A DNA stretch of 64,000 bases from Roseateles depolymerans. GTDB taxonomy: Bacteria; Pseudomonadota; Gammaproteobacteria; Burkholderiales; Burkholderiaceae_C. The stretch is taken from NCBI GenBank assembly GCA_003241055.1, contig QFOD01000025.1, positions 1 to 64,000 on the forward strand, in the 5' to 3' direction. Made by a program: the position numbers and the translations under genes. Of the stretch, positions 52,335-60,412 are shown piece after piece (the first letter of the stretch is position 1; each line of letters starts with the position of its first letter). The notes under the pieces were generated by a model. It saw only the letters and a program-made list of their open reading frames with translations. It ran no database searches and was not told where the DNA came from.

Positions 52335-53092
52335 AGCCGCTGGCCGCCCGGCTGCTGTGCGTGCTGGCTGCCGTGGCAGCGGTCGCGGTGGCCACGGCCG
52401 CCGATGAACGCCGTTCGGGCCGCGACACCATGAGCCCCGCGCTGCAGGCATTGCAGGCCGACGACGGCCAGCACCCGGCCCAGCTGGCGCTGGCCCAGGG
52501 CCTGGAGCTGTGGACGGCCGGGGCCAGGTCATGCGCGAGCTGCCATGGCGAGCCGGCGCGCCAGATGGGCGGCGTGGCCGCGCGCTATCCGGCCTGGGAT
52601 GCCGGGCAGCGCCGGCTGCTGGACCTGCCGCTGCGCATCCAGAGCTGCCGGGTGCGCCACCAGGGCCTGCCGGCCTGGGCGCCCGAGGCCGAGCCGCTGC
52701 TGGCGCTGAGCGCGCTGGTGGCGCAGCAGTCGCGCGGCCAGCCGCTCGCGCCGCCGCGCGGCCCCGAGCTGGACGCGGCCGCGGCGCGCGGCGCGGCGCT
52801 CTACAACACCCGGCTGGGCGCGCTCAACCTGGCCTGCGCCCACTGCCACGACCAGCGTGCCGGCCAGCGCCTGGGCGGCAGCCTGATTCCGCAGGCGCAG
52901 GTGGACGACTACCCGGTCTACCGGCTGGAATGGCAGGCGCTGGGCAGCCTGCAGCGGCGGCTGCGCGGCTGCGTCAGCGGTGTACGCGCCCAGGCCTGGG
53001 ACTGGGACAGCGAGGAGCTGCTGGCGCTGGAAGTGTTTCTTGCGCGCCGTTCCGCCGGACTGACGATGCAACCCCCCGGCGTGCGGCCCTGA
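52331..53092 (+). CDS. soxA: SoxA-like dihaem cytochrome c
   Basis: The 253-residue secreted cytochrome has a signal peptide (LLCVLAAVAAVAVATAADE) and two haem sites, CASCH (from Cys68) and CAHCH. A middle CRVRH looks like a degenerate third site. The conserved Cys ligand region is RRLRGCVSGVRAQAW. SoxAX oxidatively joins thiosulfate to SoxY. No soxB or soxCD lies nearby, so the pathway here is incomplete in the window. Confidence 0.88.
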   Translation: MKPLAARLLCVLAAVAAVAVATAADERRSGRDTMSPALQALQADDGQHPAQLALAQGLELWTAGARSCASCHGEPARQMGGVAARYPAWDAGQRRLLDLPLRIQSCRVRHQGLPAWAPEAEPLLALSALVAQQSRGQPLAPPRGPELDAAAARGAALYNTRLGALNLACAHCHDQRAGQRLGGSLIPQAQVDDYPVYRLEWQALGSLQRRLRGCVSGVRAQAWDWDSEELLALEVFLARRSAGLTMQPPGVRP

Positions 53093-53154
53093 GCCTGCCG
53101 AGCCGGCCGGCGCAGCGTCTAAGCTTGCCGGTATTGTGTCGAGCGGGAGTCTGC

Positions 53155-54783
53155 ATGCATCTGCGGGTCGGCCTGATGTTGCTGTCGAGCTTGTCGGGCG
53201 TGGCGGCGCACGCCGACGAGGCCACGCTGGCGCTGAACCAGCGCAAGCTGGTGGTGCTGCGGGCCACGCTGAAAGGGGAGTCGCCCGCCGAACGGGTGGA
53301 GGCCGCCGAGCGGGCGCTGCAGGCGGCGCTGGCGGCCTCTGTGCCGGACCGGATCGAGCGACAGGTCTTGCCGGGCGAGCCGCCGGCTGTCCGGGTGCTG
53401 GCGAACGGCCAGGCCGTCGTCCATCTGGTGCCCGACGACCTGGGAGGTGCCCAGCCGGATGTGATGCTGGAGGTGGCGTCGGCGGATCTGGAGCGGCGCC
53501 TGCAGCGGGCGTTCGCCGAGGCGCGCGAGACCCGGGATCTCGGAGCCTGGATGCGGGCGGCGGCGCTGTCGGTGCTGGCCACGGCCGTGGCGCTGGCCCT
53601 GCTCAAGGGGCTGGGCCAGTTGCGCCGGCTGCTGCTGCGTCGCCTGGTGCGCCGGCTGGCTGGCGTCGACAGCCCGGTGGGCGCAGATCACGTCGAGGTC
53701 GGTGGCAGGGCGCCGCGCTGGTGGCAGGCGACGGGGGAACACGCGATCGCACTGCTGCGCGGGTTGGCCGGCCTGGCCAGCTGGGCGGTGGCATTGCTGG
53801 TGTTGGACCTCTGGGCGACGGTCGTGTTGCGGCAGTTCGCCTACACCCGGCCCTGGGGCGAGCGAGCCGGCGACTGGCTGCTGGAACAGCTGGCGGCGCT
53901 GGCCGGTGCGGCGGCATCGGCCGTGCCCGGGCTGGTCACGGCCGTGCTGATCTTCCTGCTGTCGCGTGGCGCGGTACGCCTGCTGCACGCGGTGCTGGAG
54001 CGGGTGGAGCAGGGCGAGCTGAGCCTGGGCGGGCTGGATGCCGATACCGCCGGGCCCACGGCGCGTCTGGCCAGCCTCGTGGTGTGGCTGTTCGCGCTGG
54101 CCATGGCCTACCCCTACCTGCCGGGCGCCAGCAGCGAGGCGTTCAAGGGCGTGACGGTGCTGGCCGGCCTGATGGTGTCGCTGGGTGCCAGCGGCGTGGT
54201 GGGGCAGGTGATGTCGGGCCTGTCGCTGATGTATTCGCGCTCGCTGCGCGTGGGCGAGTACGTGCGCATCGGCGAGGTCGAGGGCACGGTCACGGCGCTG
54301 GGCATGTTTGCCACCAAGCTGCACACCGGCCATGGCGAGGAGGTGAGCCTGCCCAATGCCGTGGTGTTCAGCCAGCCGGTGCGCAACTTCTCGCGCCTGG
54401 TCGAGGGTGGGCAGTTCGTGCTGCACACCTCGGTCACGATCGGCTACGCGACGCCCTGGCGGCAGGTGCACGTCATGCTGCTGGAGGCTGCCCGACGAAC
54501 CCCCGGCGTGCTGGAGCAGCCGGCGCCCTATGTCGTGCAGACCGCGCTGAGCGACTTCTATGTGGAGTACCGGCTCTGCGCGCAGGGCAGTCGCAGTGCG
54601 CCGCACCGGCGGGCCGAGGCCATGAGCCAGTTGCACGCCAACATACAGGACGTTTTCAACGAGAACGGCGTGGCCATCATGTCGCCACATTACATGGAGG
54701 AGCCGGCGCAACCGCAGACCGTGGCGGCGGGCCCCTGGTTCAGGCCACGCTCCGGCCCCATGTCGCCCCCGACGCCGCCATGA
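53155..54783 (+). CDS. MscS-family mechanosensitive channel
   Basis: The 542-residue protein has a signal peptide, a periplasmic helical domain (about residues 20-135), several membrane helices and the MscS core. The core includes the pore-lining helix and the beta domain (SRSLRVGEYVRIGEVEGTVTALGMFATKLHTGHGEEVSLPNAVVFSQPVRNFS). The C-terminal domain ends with VFNENGVAIMSPHYMEEP. It would release solutes under hypo-osmotic stress. The frame is open further upstream, inside soxA, but the ATG at 53155 begins a proper signal peptide. Confidence 0.88.
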   Translation: MHLRVGLMLLSSLSGVAAHADEATLALNQRKLVVLRATLKGESPAERVEAAERALQAALAASVPDRIERQVLPGEPPAVRVLANGQAVVHLVPDDLGGAQPDVMLEVASADLERRLQRAFAEARETRDLGAWMRAAALSVLATAVALALLKGLGQLRRLLLRRLVRRLAGVDSPVGADHVEVGGRAPRWWQATGEHAIALLRGLAGLASWAVALLVLDLWATVVLRQFAYTRPWGERAGDWLLEQLAALAGAAASAVPGLVTAVLIFLLSRGAVRLLHAVLERVEQGELSLGGLDADTAGPTARLASLVVWLFALAMAYPYLPGASSEAFKGVTVLAGLMVSLGASGVVGQVMSGLSLMYSRSLRVGEYVRIGEVEGTVTALGMFATKLHTGHGEEVSLPNAVVFSQPVRNFSRLVEGGQFVLHTSVTIGYATPWRQVHVMLLEAARRTPGVLEQPAPYVVQTALSDFYVEYRLCAQGSRSAPHRRAEAMSQLHANIQDVFNENGVAIMSPHYMEEPAQPQTVAAGPWFRPRSGPMSPPTPP

Positions 54784-54911
54784 TCGGCGCGCCGCCCTCA
54801 GCGCGCAGGATGCGGCCGGCCAGGGCCACTGCCTAGCATCGGTCTCCAGCACGCCACCGCGTCACGCAGGCGGGCCGTGCATGACATCGGCAGCCATGGG
54901 AGGAGGACCGA

Positions 54912-56897
54912 ATGCCGGAGATGCAATTCCCGGGGGTGTTCATCGAAGAATGCGCACCGGCCGCAGCCAGGGTGCAGCGCGCCGACCTGAGTACCGCCGC
55001 CTTTGTCGGGCCTTGCCGTTGGGGGCCGGCGCGCGGCGTTCCCGAGTTGCTGACCAGCCTGCAGGACTTCGAGAACCTGTATGGCGATGACCAGCCCTTG
55101 AGCTGGGAGCAGGGTCTGGTGGTGCCCAACTACCTGTGGCACGCGGCGCGCTGCTTCTTTGCGGAGGGTGGACAGCGGCTGTATGTCAGTCGGGTGTTCC
55201 GGGCGCTTGCCGGCGCTCCAGCAGGCGAACCGTCCGCGCCCGCGGGCCTGCCACCCCATGCCGACGGGCATGCTCGCATCAGCGTCGGGGTGGCGAGGCA
55301 GCAGTTCCAGGCGGTGGCAAGGCATCCGGGGGCTGCGGGCAACCTGCAGCTGCGCATGGGCTTGCTGCTGGGCCCCGATCTGCTGGATCACCCTGGCGGC
55401 GGCGCACCGGCGGCCCTGCGGCCGGGGGCGCTCCAGGCCGGCGACGTCGTGTGGATGGAGACGGCCGCGACGCGCCAGGCCCTGGCGGCGCGTGGCCCGG
55501 CGCCGCTGGGCCACGCGCGTGCGCTTGGCGACCTGCCGCTTTTCCAGGTGCAGCGAGACGCTGCCGGGGCCTGCGTGTTCGCAGGCGTCGGGGCCGGCGC
55601 GCTGACGTCGGCCGATCTGGGGCTGAATGCCGCCGCTGGCAATCGCCTCTGCGTGGTGAGCCTGACCGTGGAGACGCTGGGCGAGGACGGTCGCGGCCTG
55701 GGCCGGTGGAGCGGTTGCTCACTGGATCCGCTCCGCTTTGATGGGCCGTTCGTTCGCCTGGGGCGTGGACCCGAGGCCATGCCCGGCGCGCAGGTGGTGC
55801 TGCTGAACGACAGCCTGAGCACGGGCCTGGAGCTGCTGGCCGCACTGCTGGCGTCTGATGGCGGCCAGGGTCTCGTGCTCGCGGCGGCGGAGCTGGCCGA
55901 GGCGGGGCAGGACGAGATGCTGGCTTTGCGCCGCAGGCTCGAGCGCGGCGTGACGGTGTCTGCCCGGCTGCGCGGTGGCAACGATGGGCTGCTGCCCTTG
56001 CCCTCGGACTACGCCGGCGCGGCGCCGGCGCGGGGTGCCGTGCCCGACGCAGGCGCGGGGCTGCAGGCCCTGGTCTCGCTGGAGGATGTGGCCATCCTGG
56101 CGGCGCCCGGCGCGAGCGCGCGATCCTGTCGCCCGCCCCAGCAGGCACGCGAGATCGCCGTGCTGTTGCTGGCGAGTGCGGCGTCGCAACGCATGGCCCT
56201 GCTGGACCCGCCCGACGGTGCCAGCGTCAGCGGGCTGCTGGGCTGGCGCGCGGGCCTGGACGACAGCCGTGCGGCGCTCTACCACCCCTGGGTCAGCGTG
56301 CTGGACCCGCGCACCGCCCGGCCGCTGAACCTGCCGCCCTCGGGCTTCGTGGCGGGCGTTTATGCCCGGATGGAGCGCGAGCGCGGGGTATGGAAGGCGC
56401 CCGCCGGTGAGGCCCTGCGCCTGGCCTCGGGGCTGGAGTCGGCCCTGGGCGTGGCGCAGCAGGAGTTGCTCAATCCCGAGGGCATCAACCTGCTGCGCTT
56501 CATGGCCGGCCGCGGTTTTCTGGTGTGGGGTGCGCGCACGCTCAGCCGGGATCCGGCCTGGATTTACGTCAGCGCGCGGCGCTACATCGACAGCCTGGAG
56601 CGGAGCCTGCGGGCCGGTTTGCGGTGGGTGGCCTTCGAGCCTCAGGGCGAGCCCATGTGGAGCGAGGTCCGTCGGCAGGTGCAGGACTACCTGCTCAGCG
56701 AATGGCGAGCCGGCGCCCTGCAGGGGCAGAAGGCCGAGCAGGCCTTCTTCCTGCGCTGCGACCGCAGCAGCATGAGCCAGCGCGACATCGATGCCGGGCG
56801 CGTCGTCGTCATGCTGGGTGTGGCGTTGCTGCAGCCGGCGGAATTCCTGACGTTGAGGCTGAGTCTGCAGACCCTGCAGACCGCTCCCGGCGGCTGA
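54912..56897 (+). CDS. Orphan contractile tail-sheath protein
   Basis: The 661-residue protein has the sheath N-terminal motif (PGVFIEECAPAAARVQRADLSTAAFVGPCRWGP), a variable middle and the conserved sheath C-terminus (INLLRFMAGRGFLVWGARTLSRDPAWIYVSARRYIDSLERSLRAGLRWVAFEP then LSEWRAGALQGQKAEQAFFLRCD). Such proteins form the contracting outer tube of phage tails, R-type pyocins and extracellular injection systems. No tube, baseplate, ATPase or spike gene is adjacent, so it stands alone. GGAGGA lies 7-12 bases upstream of the ATG. Confidence 0.88.
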   Translation: MPEMQFPGVFIEECAPAAARVQRADLSTAAFVGPCRWGPARGVPELLTSLQDFENLYGDDQPLSWEQGLVVPNYLWHAARCFFAEGGQRLYVSRVFRALAGAPAGEPSAPAGLPPHADGHARISVGVARQQFQAVARHPGAAGNLQLRMGLLLGPDLLDHPGGGAPAALRPGALQAGDVVWMETAATRQALAARGPAPLGHARALGDLPLFQVQRDAAGACVFAGVGAGALTSADLGLNAAAGNRLCVVSLTVETLGEDGRGLGRWSGCSLDPLRFDGPFVRLGRGPEAMPGAQVVLLNDSLSTGLELLAALLASDGGQGLVLAAAELAEAGQDEMLALRRRLERGVTVSARLRGGNDGLLPLPSDYAGAAPARGAVPDAGAGLQALVSLEDVAILAAPGASARSCRPPQQAREIAVLLLASAASQRMALLDPPDGASVSGLLGWRAGLDDSRAALYHPWVSVLDPRTARPLNLPPSGFVAGVYARMERERGVWKAPAGEALRLASGLESALGVAQQELLNPEGINLLRFMAGRGFLVWGARTLSRDPAWIYVSARRYIDSLERSLRAGLRWVAFEPQGEPMWSEVRRQVQDYLLSEWRAGALQGQKAEQAFFLRCDRSSMSQRDIDAGRVVVMLGVALLQPAEFLTLRLSLQTLQTAPGG

Positions 56898-56919
56898 GGG
56901 GGGCTGAGGGGCGCCGTGT

Positions 56920-57612
56920 TCAGCGCTGGGCGATCTGCCGCTCGCCGAACAGTGCCTCGCGCGCCCGGGCGTCGGTGAGCGGGCGTCGGGCGTGTTCCAT
57001 CACCTCCAGCCCGCGCCTGACGGCCGGGCGGCCGGCGATCTCGTCGAACCAGCCCTTCAGGTGCGGATAGTCGGCCAGCTCCACCCCCTGGTTCTTCCAG
57101 GAGCGCAGCCACGGGAAGATGGCGACGTCGGCGATGGAATACTCGGTGCCACCCACGTAGGTGGCGTGTGCGAGGCGCCGGTTCAGCACGCCGTAGAGGC
57201 GGCGCGCCTCGTTGGTGTAGCGCTCGATGGCATAGGGCAGCTTCTCGGGCGCGTAGATCCGGAAGTGATGCGCCTGCCCCAGCATGGGCCCGACGCTGCC
57301 CATCTGGAACATCAGCCACTGCAGCACCTCGTACTTCTCGCGCACCCCCTGGGGCAGCAGGTGCCCGGTCTTGCCTGCCAGGTAGAGCAGGATGGCACCG
57401 CTCTCGAACAGGGAGATGGGCGTGCCGTCGGGCCCGTCGGGGTCGGTGATGGCGGGGATCTTGTTGTTGGGGCTGATGGCGAGGAAATCGGGTGCGAACT
57501 GCTGGCCGACACCGATGTCCACCGGGTGAATACGGTAGGGCAGGCCGCACTCTTCGAGCATGATGTGGACCTTGTGCCCGTTGGGCGTGGGCCATGAATA
57601 CACTCCGATCAT
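56920..57612 (-). CDS. Glutathione S-transferase, YfcG/YghU-like
   Basis: The 230-residue protein has an N-terminal thioredoxin fold (IGVYSWPTPNGHKVHIMLEECGLPYRIHPVDIG then ISPNNKIPAITDPDG and LFESGAILLYLAGK) and an all-helical C-terminal domain with the YSIADVAIFPWLRSW motif. The SPNNKIPAI pattern points to the nu-class (YfcG/YghU), which has disulphide reductase activity toward glutathione. I chose the ATG at 57612; another lies 4 codons upstream. It is divergent from the gene at 57665. Confidence 0.9.
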   Translation of the reverse strand: MIGVYSWPTPNGHKVHIMLEECGLPYRIHPVDIGVGQQFAPDFLAISPNNKIPAITDPDGPDGTPISLFESGAILLYLAGKTGHLLPQGVREKYEVLQWLMFQMGSVGPMLGQAHHFRIYAPEKLPYAIERYTNEARRLYGVLNRRLAHATYVGGTEYSIADVAIFPWLRSWKNQGVELADYPHLKGWFDEIAGRPAVRRGLEVMEHARRPLTDARAREALFGERQIAQR

Positions 57613-57664
57613 TCGTGCCTCCATCAGCGGCGCGGTCCAGCAATCAGCCCGATTCTCACGACTC

Positions 57665-58399
57665 ATGGTCGTAAAGCAAGTCAAGCACTGGCTCGTGACC
57701 CGAGCGAACGCCGCCCGCTGGCGGCCCATCCAGGACTGGGCGGAGGCCCGCCATGCCGAGTTCAGCCAGACCCGAGACGGTCAGGGCTTCCTGATCGAGC
57801 AGCCCAAGGCGCTGCCCGGGGCGCTGCGTATCGAATGGGGCCCCTCGCAGCGCGACTACATGCCCGGCCCCGAGCTGCGCATGCGCTGCGAGCTGGGCCT
57901 GCATCAGGACATGCAGCTGATGGTGCTGTGCCGCGACCTGATGGAGTCGCTGGAGACGGCGGTCTTCGAGGCCTACACCGACACGCTGAAGACGCGGGTG
58001 GACACCGACACGCCCGAGGAGATGCGCTGGCTGGTGATGTTCCCGAAGTTCAACCACGCCGCCTCGCCGCTGCTGCGCCAGCGCTATGGGTTCGTGGGCG
58101 TGACCAAGGAGCTGACCGGCGCCTGGATCGATGGCGAGTTCGGCCAGACGCTGGTGCAGGCCAGCCAGGATCTGCTGCCCGAAGGCCATCCGTTCGTGCT
58201 GATGGCGCTGCGCGGCAACGTCTACCTGCGCACGACGCTGGACGAGCCTGACCAGGGCCGCATCCAGGCCTTCGTGCGGCTGCTGGAAGCGGCAGCGCGG
58301 GATGCGCAGCGCATCAATGGCCGCTTGGCGGACGGCGGCGCCTGGCCGTCCACGGCGGCGGCGGCCTGGCAGTTCACCACGCGGCCGGGCGAGTCCTGA
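57665..58399 (+). CDS. Conserved hypothetical protein
   Basis: The 244-residue soluble protein has no signal peptide or membrane segment and no catalytic motif that I recognise. It contains an acidic, mixed alpha/beta pattern with PGALRIEWGPSQRDYMPGPELRMRCELG and DMQLMVLCRDLMESLETAVFEAYTDTLKTRVDT, plus an Ala-rich C-terminus. It reads like a Burkholderiales-specific family. The ATG at 57665 lies within 53 bases of the divergent GST start. Confidence 0.65.
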   Translation: MVVKQVKHWLVTRANAARWRPIQDWAEARHAEFSQTRDGQGFLIEQPKALPGALRIEWGPSQRDYMPGPELRMRCELGLHQDMQLMVLCRDLMESLETAVFEAYTDTLKTRVDTDTPEEMRWLVMFPKFNHAASPLLRQRYGFVGVTKELTGAWIDGEFGQTLVQASQDLLPEGHPFVLMALRGNVYLRTTLDEPDQGRIQAFVRLLEAAARDAQRINGRLADGGAWPSTAAAAWQFTTRPGES

Positions 58400-58416
58400 C
58401 CCCGCCGGCCGCGGGG
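58400..58416. terminator. Small stem-loop between convergent genes
   Basis: CCCCGC (58400-58405) and GCGGGG (58411-58416) flank a 5-base loop between two convergent stop codons. It lacks a T-run, so termination activity is uncertain. Confidence 0.4.
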
Positions 58417-58418
58417 CG

Positions 58419-59498
58419 TCAGCCCTGCGCCTTCTGCGCGAAGCTCCAGGCCAGCCGCGACAGCGGGCCGGCGCTGGCGGCTGCGTCGCGCGCCTGGCTG
58501 CTGGACGCGGTGCCGTCGACCACGCGCTTGGCGATGCCCTGCACGATGGCAGCGATGCGGAAGAGGTTGTAGGCGAGGTAGAAGTTCCAGTCGGCCATCA
58601 CCGCATCCACGTCGGCGCGGCCGGTCCGCTCGCAGTAGCGCTGCACATAGCTGCGCTCCGACGGAATGCCAAGCTCCACGAGGTCCTTGCCGGCCAGACC
58701 GCGGGCAACGCCGGACGCCTGGATGTGCCAGCTCATGCAGTGATAGCTGAAGTCGGCCAGCGGGTGGCCCAGCGTTGACAGCTCCCAGTCCAGCACGGCG
58801 ATCACGCGCGGCTCGGTCGGATGGAACACCAGGTTGTCGAGCCGGTAGTCGCCATGCACGATGGACACCTCGCGCTCATCGCGGGCCGAGGCCGGAATGT
58901 GCGCGGGCAGCCATTCGATGAGCGAGTCCATGGCCTCGTTGGGGCCGGTGACCGACGCGAGGTACTGCTTGCTCCAGCGTCCGATCTGGCGCTCGAAGTA
59001 GCTGCCGGGCTTGCCGTAGCCCCCCAGCCCCAGGGCCTGGAAGTCCACCTGATGCAGGGCCGCGATCACACGGTTCATCTCGTCGTAGTGGGCGGCGCGG
59101 TCCGCCTGGCTCATGCCGGGCAGGCTCTGGTCCCACAGCACGCGGCCCGACATGAAGCTCATCACGTAGAACGCGCGGCCGATGATGCTCTCGTCTTCGC
59201 ACAGGGCCAGCATCTGCGGCACCGGCACGGCCGTGCCGGCCAGCGCGCGCATGACCTGGAACTCGCGCTCGATGGCATGGGCCGAGGGCAGCAGCTTGGC
59301 GGCGGGGCCGGGCTTGCTGCGCATTACGTACTGCGTTCCGGGCGTGGTCAGCAGGTAGGTGGGGTTGGACTGGCCGCCCTTGAACTGCTCCACACGCAGC
59401 GGCCCGTCGAAGCCTGGCACGTGGAGGCCCAGCCAGGCCTGCAGGGCCTCGGTGTCCAGGGGCTGGGTGAGGGGACGGGTGCCGGTGAATGCTTCCAT
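58419..59498 (-). CDS. Aminoglycoside-phosphotransferase-like kinase (ACAD10/11-type)
   Basis: The 359-residue protein has an APH fold: a Gly-rich nucleotide loop (VEQFKGGQSNPTYLL), Brenner-type catalytic loop HGDYRLDN and the metal-binding DWELSTLGHPLADF. The subfamily (PNPT-YLL start, ALHQVDFQALGLGGYGKPGSYFERQIGRWSKQY) is the one found with acyl-CoA dehydrogenases, where it is thought to phosphorylate hydroxy-acids or their CoA esters. Antibiotic resistance is not implied. No acyl-CoA dehydrogenase lies next to it here. Confidence 0.88.
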   Translation of the reverse strand: MEAFTGTRPLTQPLDTEALQAWLGLHVPGFDGPLRVEQFKGGQSNPTYLLTTPGTQYVMRSKPGPAAKLLPSAHAIEREFQVMRALAGTAVPVPQMLALCEDESIIGRAFYVMSFMSGRVLWDQSLPGMSQADRAAHYDEMNRVIAALHQVDFQALGLGGYGKPGSYFERQIGRWSKQYLASVTGPNEAMDSLIEWLPAHIPASARDEREVSIVHGDYRLDNLVFHPTEPRVIAVLDWELSTLGHPLADFSYHCMSWHIQASGVARGLAGKDLVELGIPSERSYVQRYCERTGRADVDAVMADWNFYLAYNLFRIAAIVQGIAKRVVDGTASSSQARDAAASAGPLSRLAWSFAQKAQG

Positions 59499-59613
59499 GG
59501 TCGCGCGCTGACGTTGGCGGTGTCGCGCCGGGGCGGCGCCGCCCCGATTCTGAGCCGCGCAAGGCCGGCGCGCTGTCCCCTCGGCGGCAGTCCGCCGCCA
59601 GGCGTGGCGGGCG

Positions 59614-60330
59614 TCAGCGCGAAGCGATGGCCAGCAGCCGGTCCTTGTTGAGCACCACCAGCCGGGTGGGCTCGACCCGCACCGCGCCTTCGCGCTCGAA
59701 GGACTTGAGCTCCTGGTTGACACGCTGGCGCGAGGCGCCGAGCAGCTGGGCCAGGTCTTCCTGTGCGAGCTGCAGGCCGATGCGGGTCTCCTCGCCCTCC
59801 TGCACACCATAGGAGCGCGCCAGCAGCAGCACCTGCTTGGCCAGGCGCGCGGACAGCGGCCGGGTGTTGAGGTCCTCGATCGCATCGAACATCAGGCGCA
59901 GGCGCCGGCAGTTCAGGCGCAGCAGGGCCTCGTACAGCTCGGAGTGGGCCTGCAGCAGTGCGCGGAAGTCGGCCTTGCGCACGCACAGCAGCGTCGTCTC
60001 GCCATGGGCATGGGCGTCGTGCGTGCGGGGCAGGCCGTCGAACAGCGCGATGTCGCCGAACCAGGTGCCGGGCTCCACGTAGGTGAGGGAAATCTGCTTG
60101 CCGGTCAGTGAGACCGAGCTGACGCGCACGGCGCCCTTGGCGACGCCCACCCATTCCTCGGCGGGTTCGCCGCGGCAGGTGAGCAGGGCGCCATCGCCCA
60201 GGCGCCGGATGTAGGCGCGTTGCAGGATGTCGTGTCGCAGCGGCTCGGACAGCCTGGAGAACCAGGGGCCGTGGTCGATCTGCTCGCGTTCGGTTGGGGT
60301 CAGGCTGAGGGTATTCATGGACGTCGTCAT
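59614..60330 (-). CDS. Crp/Fnr-family transcriptional regulator
   Basis: The 238-residue protein has an N-terminal cyclic-nucleotide-binding-like barrel (GDGALLTCRGEPAEEWVGVAKGAVRVSSVSLTGKQISLTYVEPGTWFGDIALFDGLPRTHDAHA), a dimer helix and a C-terminal winged helix (LAQEDLAQLLGASRQRVNQELKSFEREGAVRVEPTRLVV). There is no N-terminal cysteine cluster, so it is not an iron-sulfur Fnr. The phosphate-binding arginine of Crp is not evident, so the ligand is unknown. Starts at 60330 or 60318 are possible. It is divergent from the FimV-like gene. Confidence 0.88.
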   Translation of the reverse strand: MTTSMNTLSLTPTEREQIDHGPWFSRLSEPLRHDILQRAYIRRLGDGALLTCRGEPAEEWVGVAKGAVRVSSVSLTGKQISLTYVEPGTWFGDIALFDGLPRTHDAHAHGETTLLCVRKADFRALLQAHSELYEALLRLNCRRLRLMFDAIEDLNTRPLSARLAKQVLLLARSYGVQEGEETRIGLQLAQEDLAQLLGASRQRVNQELKSFEREGAVRVEPTRLVVLNKDRLLAIASR

Positions 60331-60412
60331 TGTGAGGGCTGTGCGCCCAGGGCTGCATGCTAGAGTGCCCGCGCTCATCCTCCCTCAACGCATCGTTCGA
60401 CTCCCGACGTCA

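Noticed and set aside
58419..59498. Aminoglycoside resistance gene
   Set aside because: The sequence belongs to the acyl-CoA-dehydrogenase-linked branch of the fold and lies in a housekeeping region.
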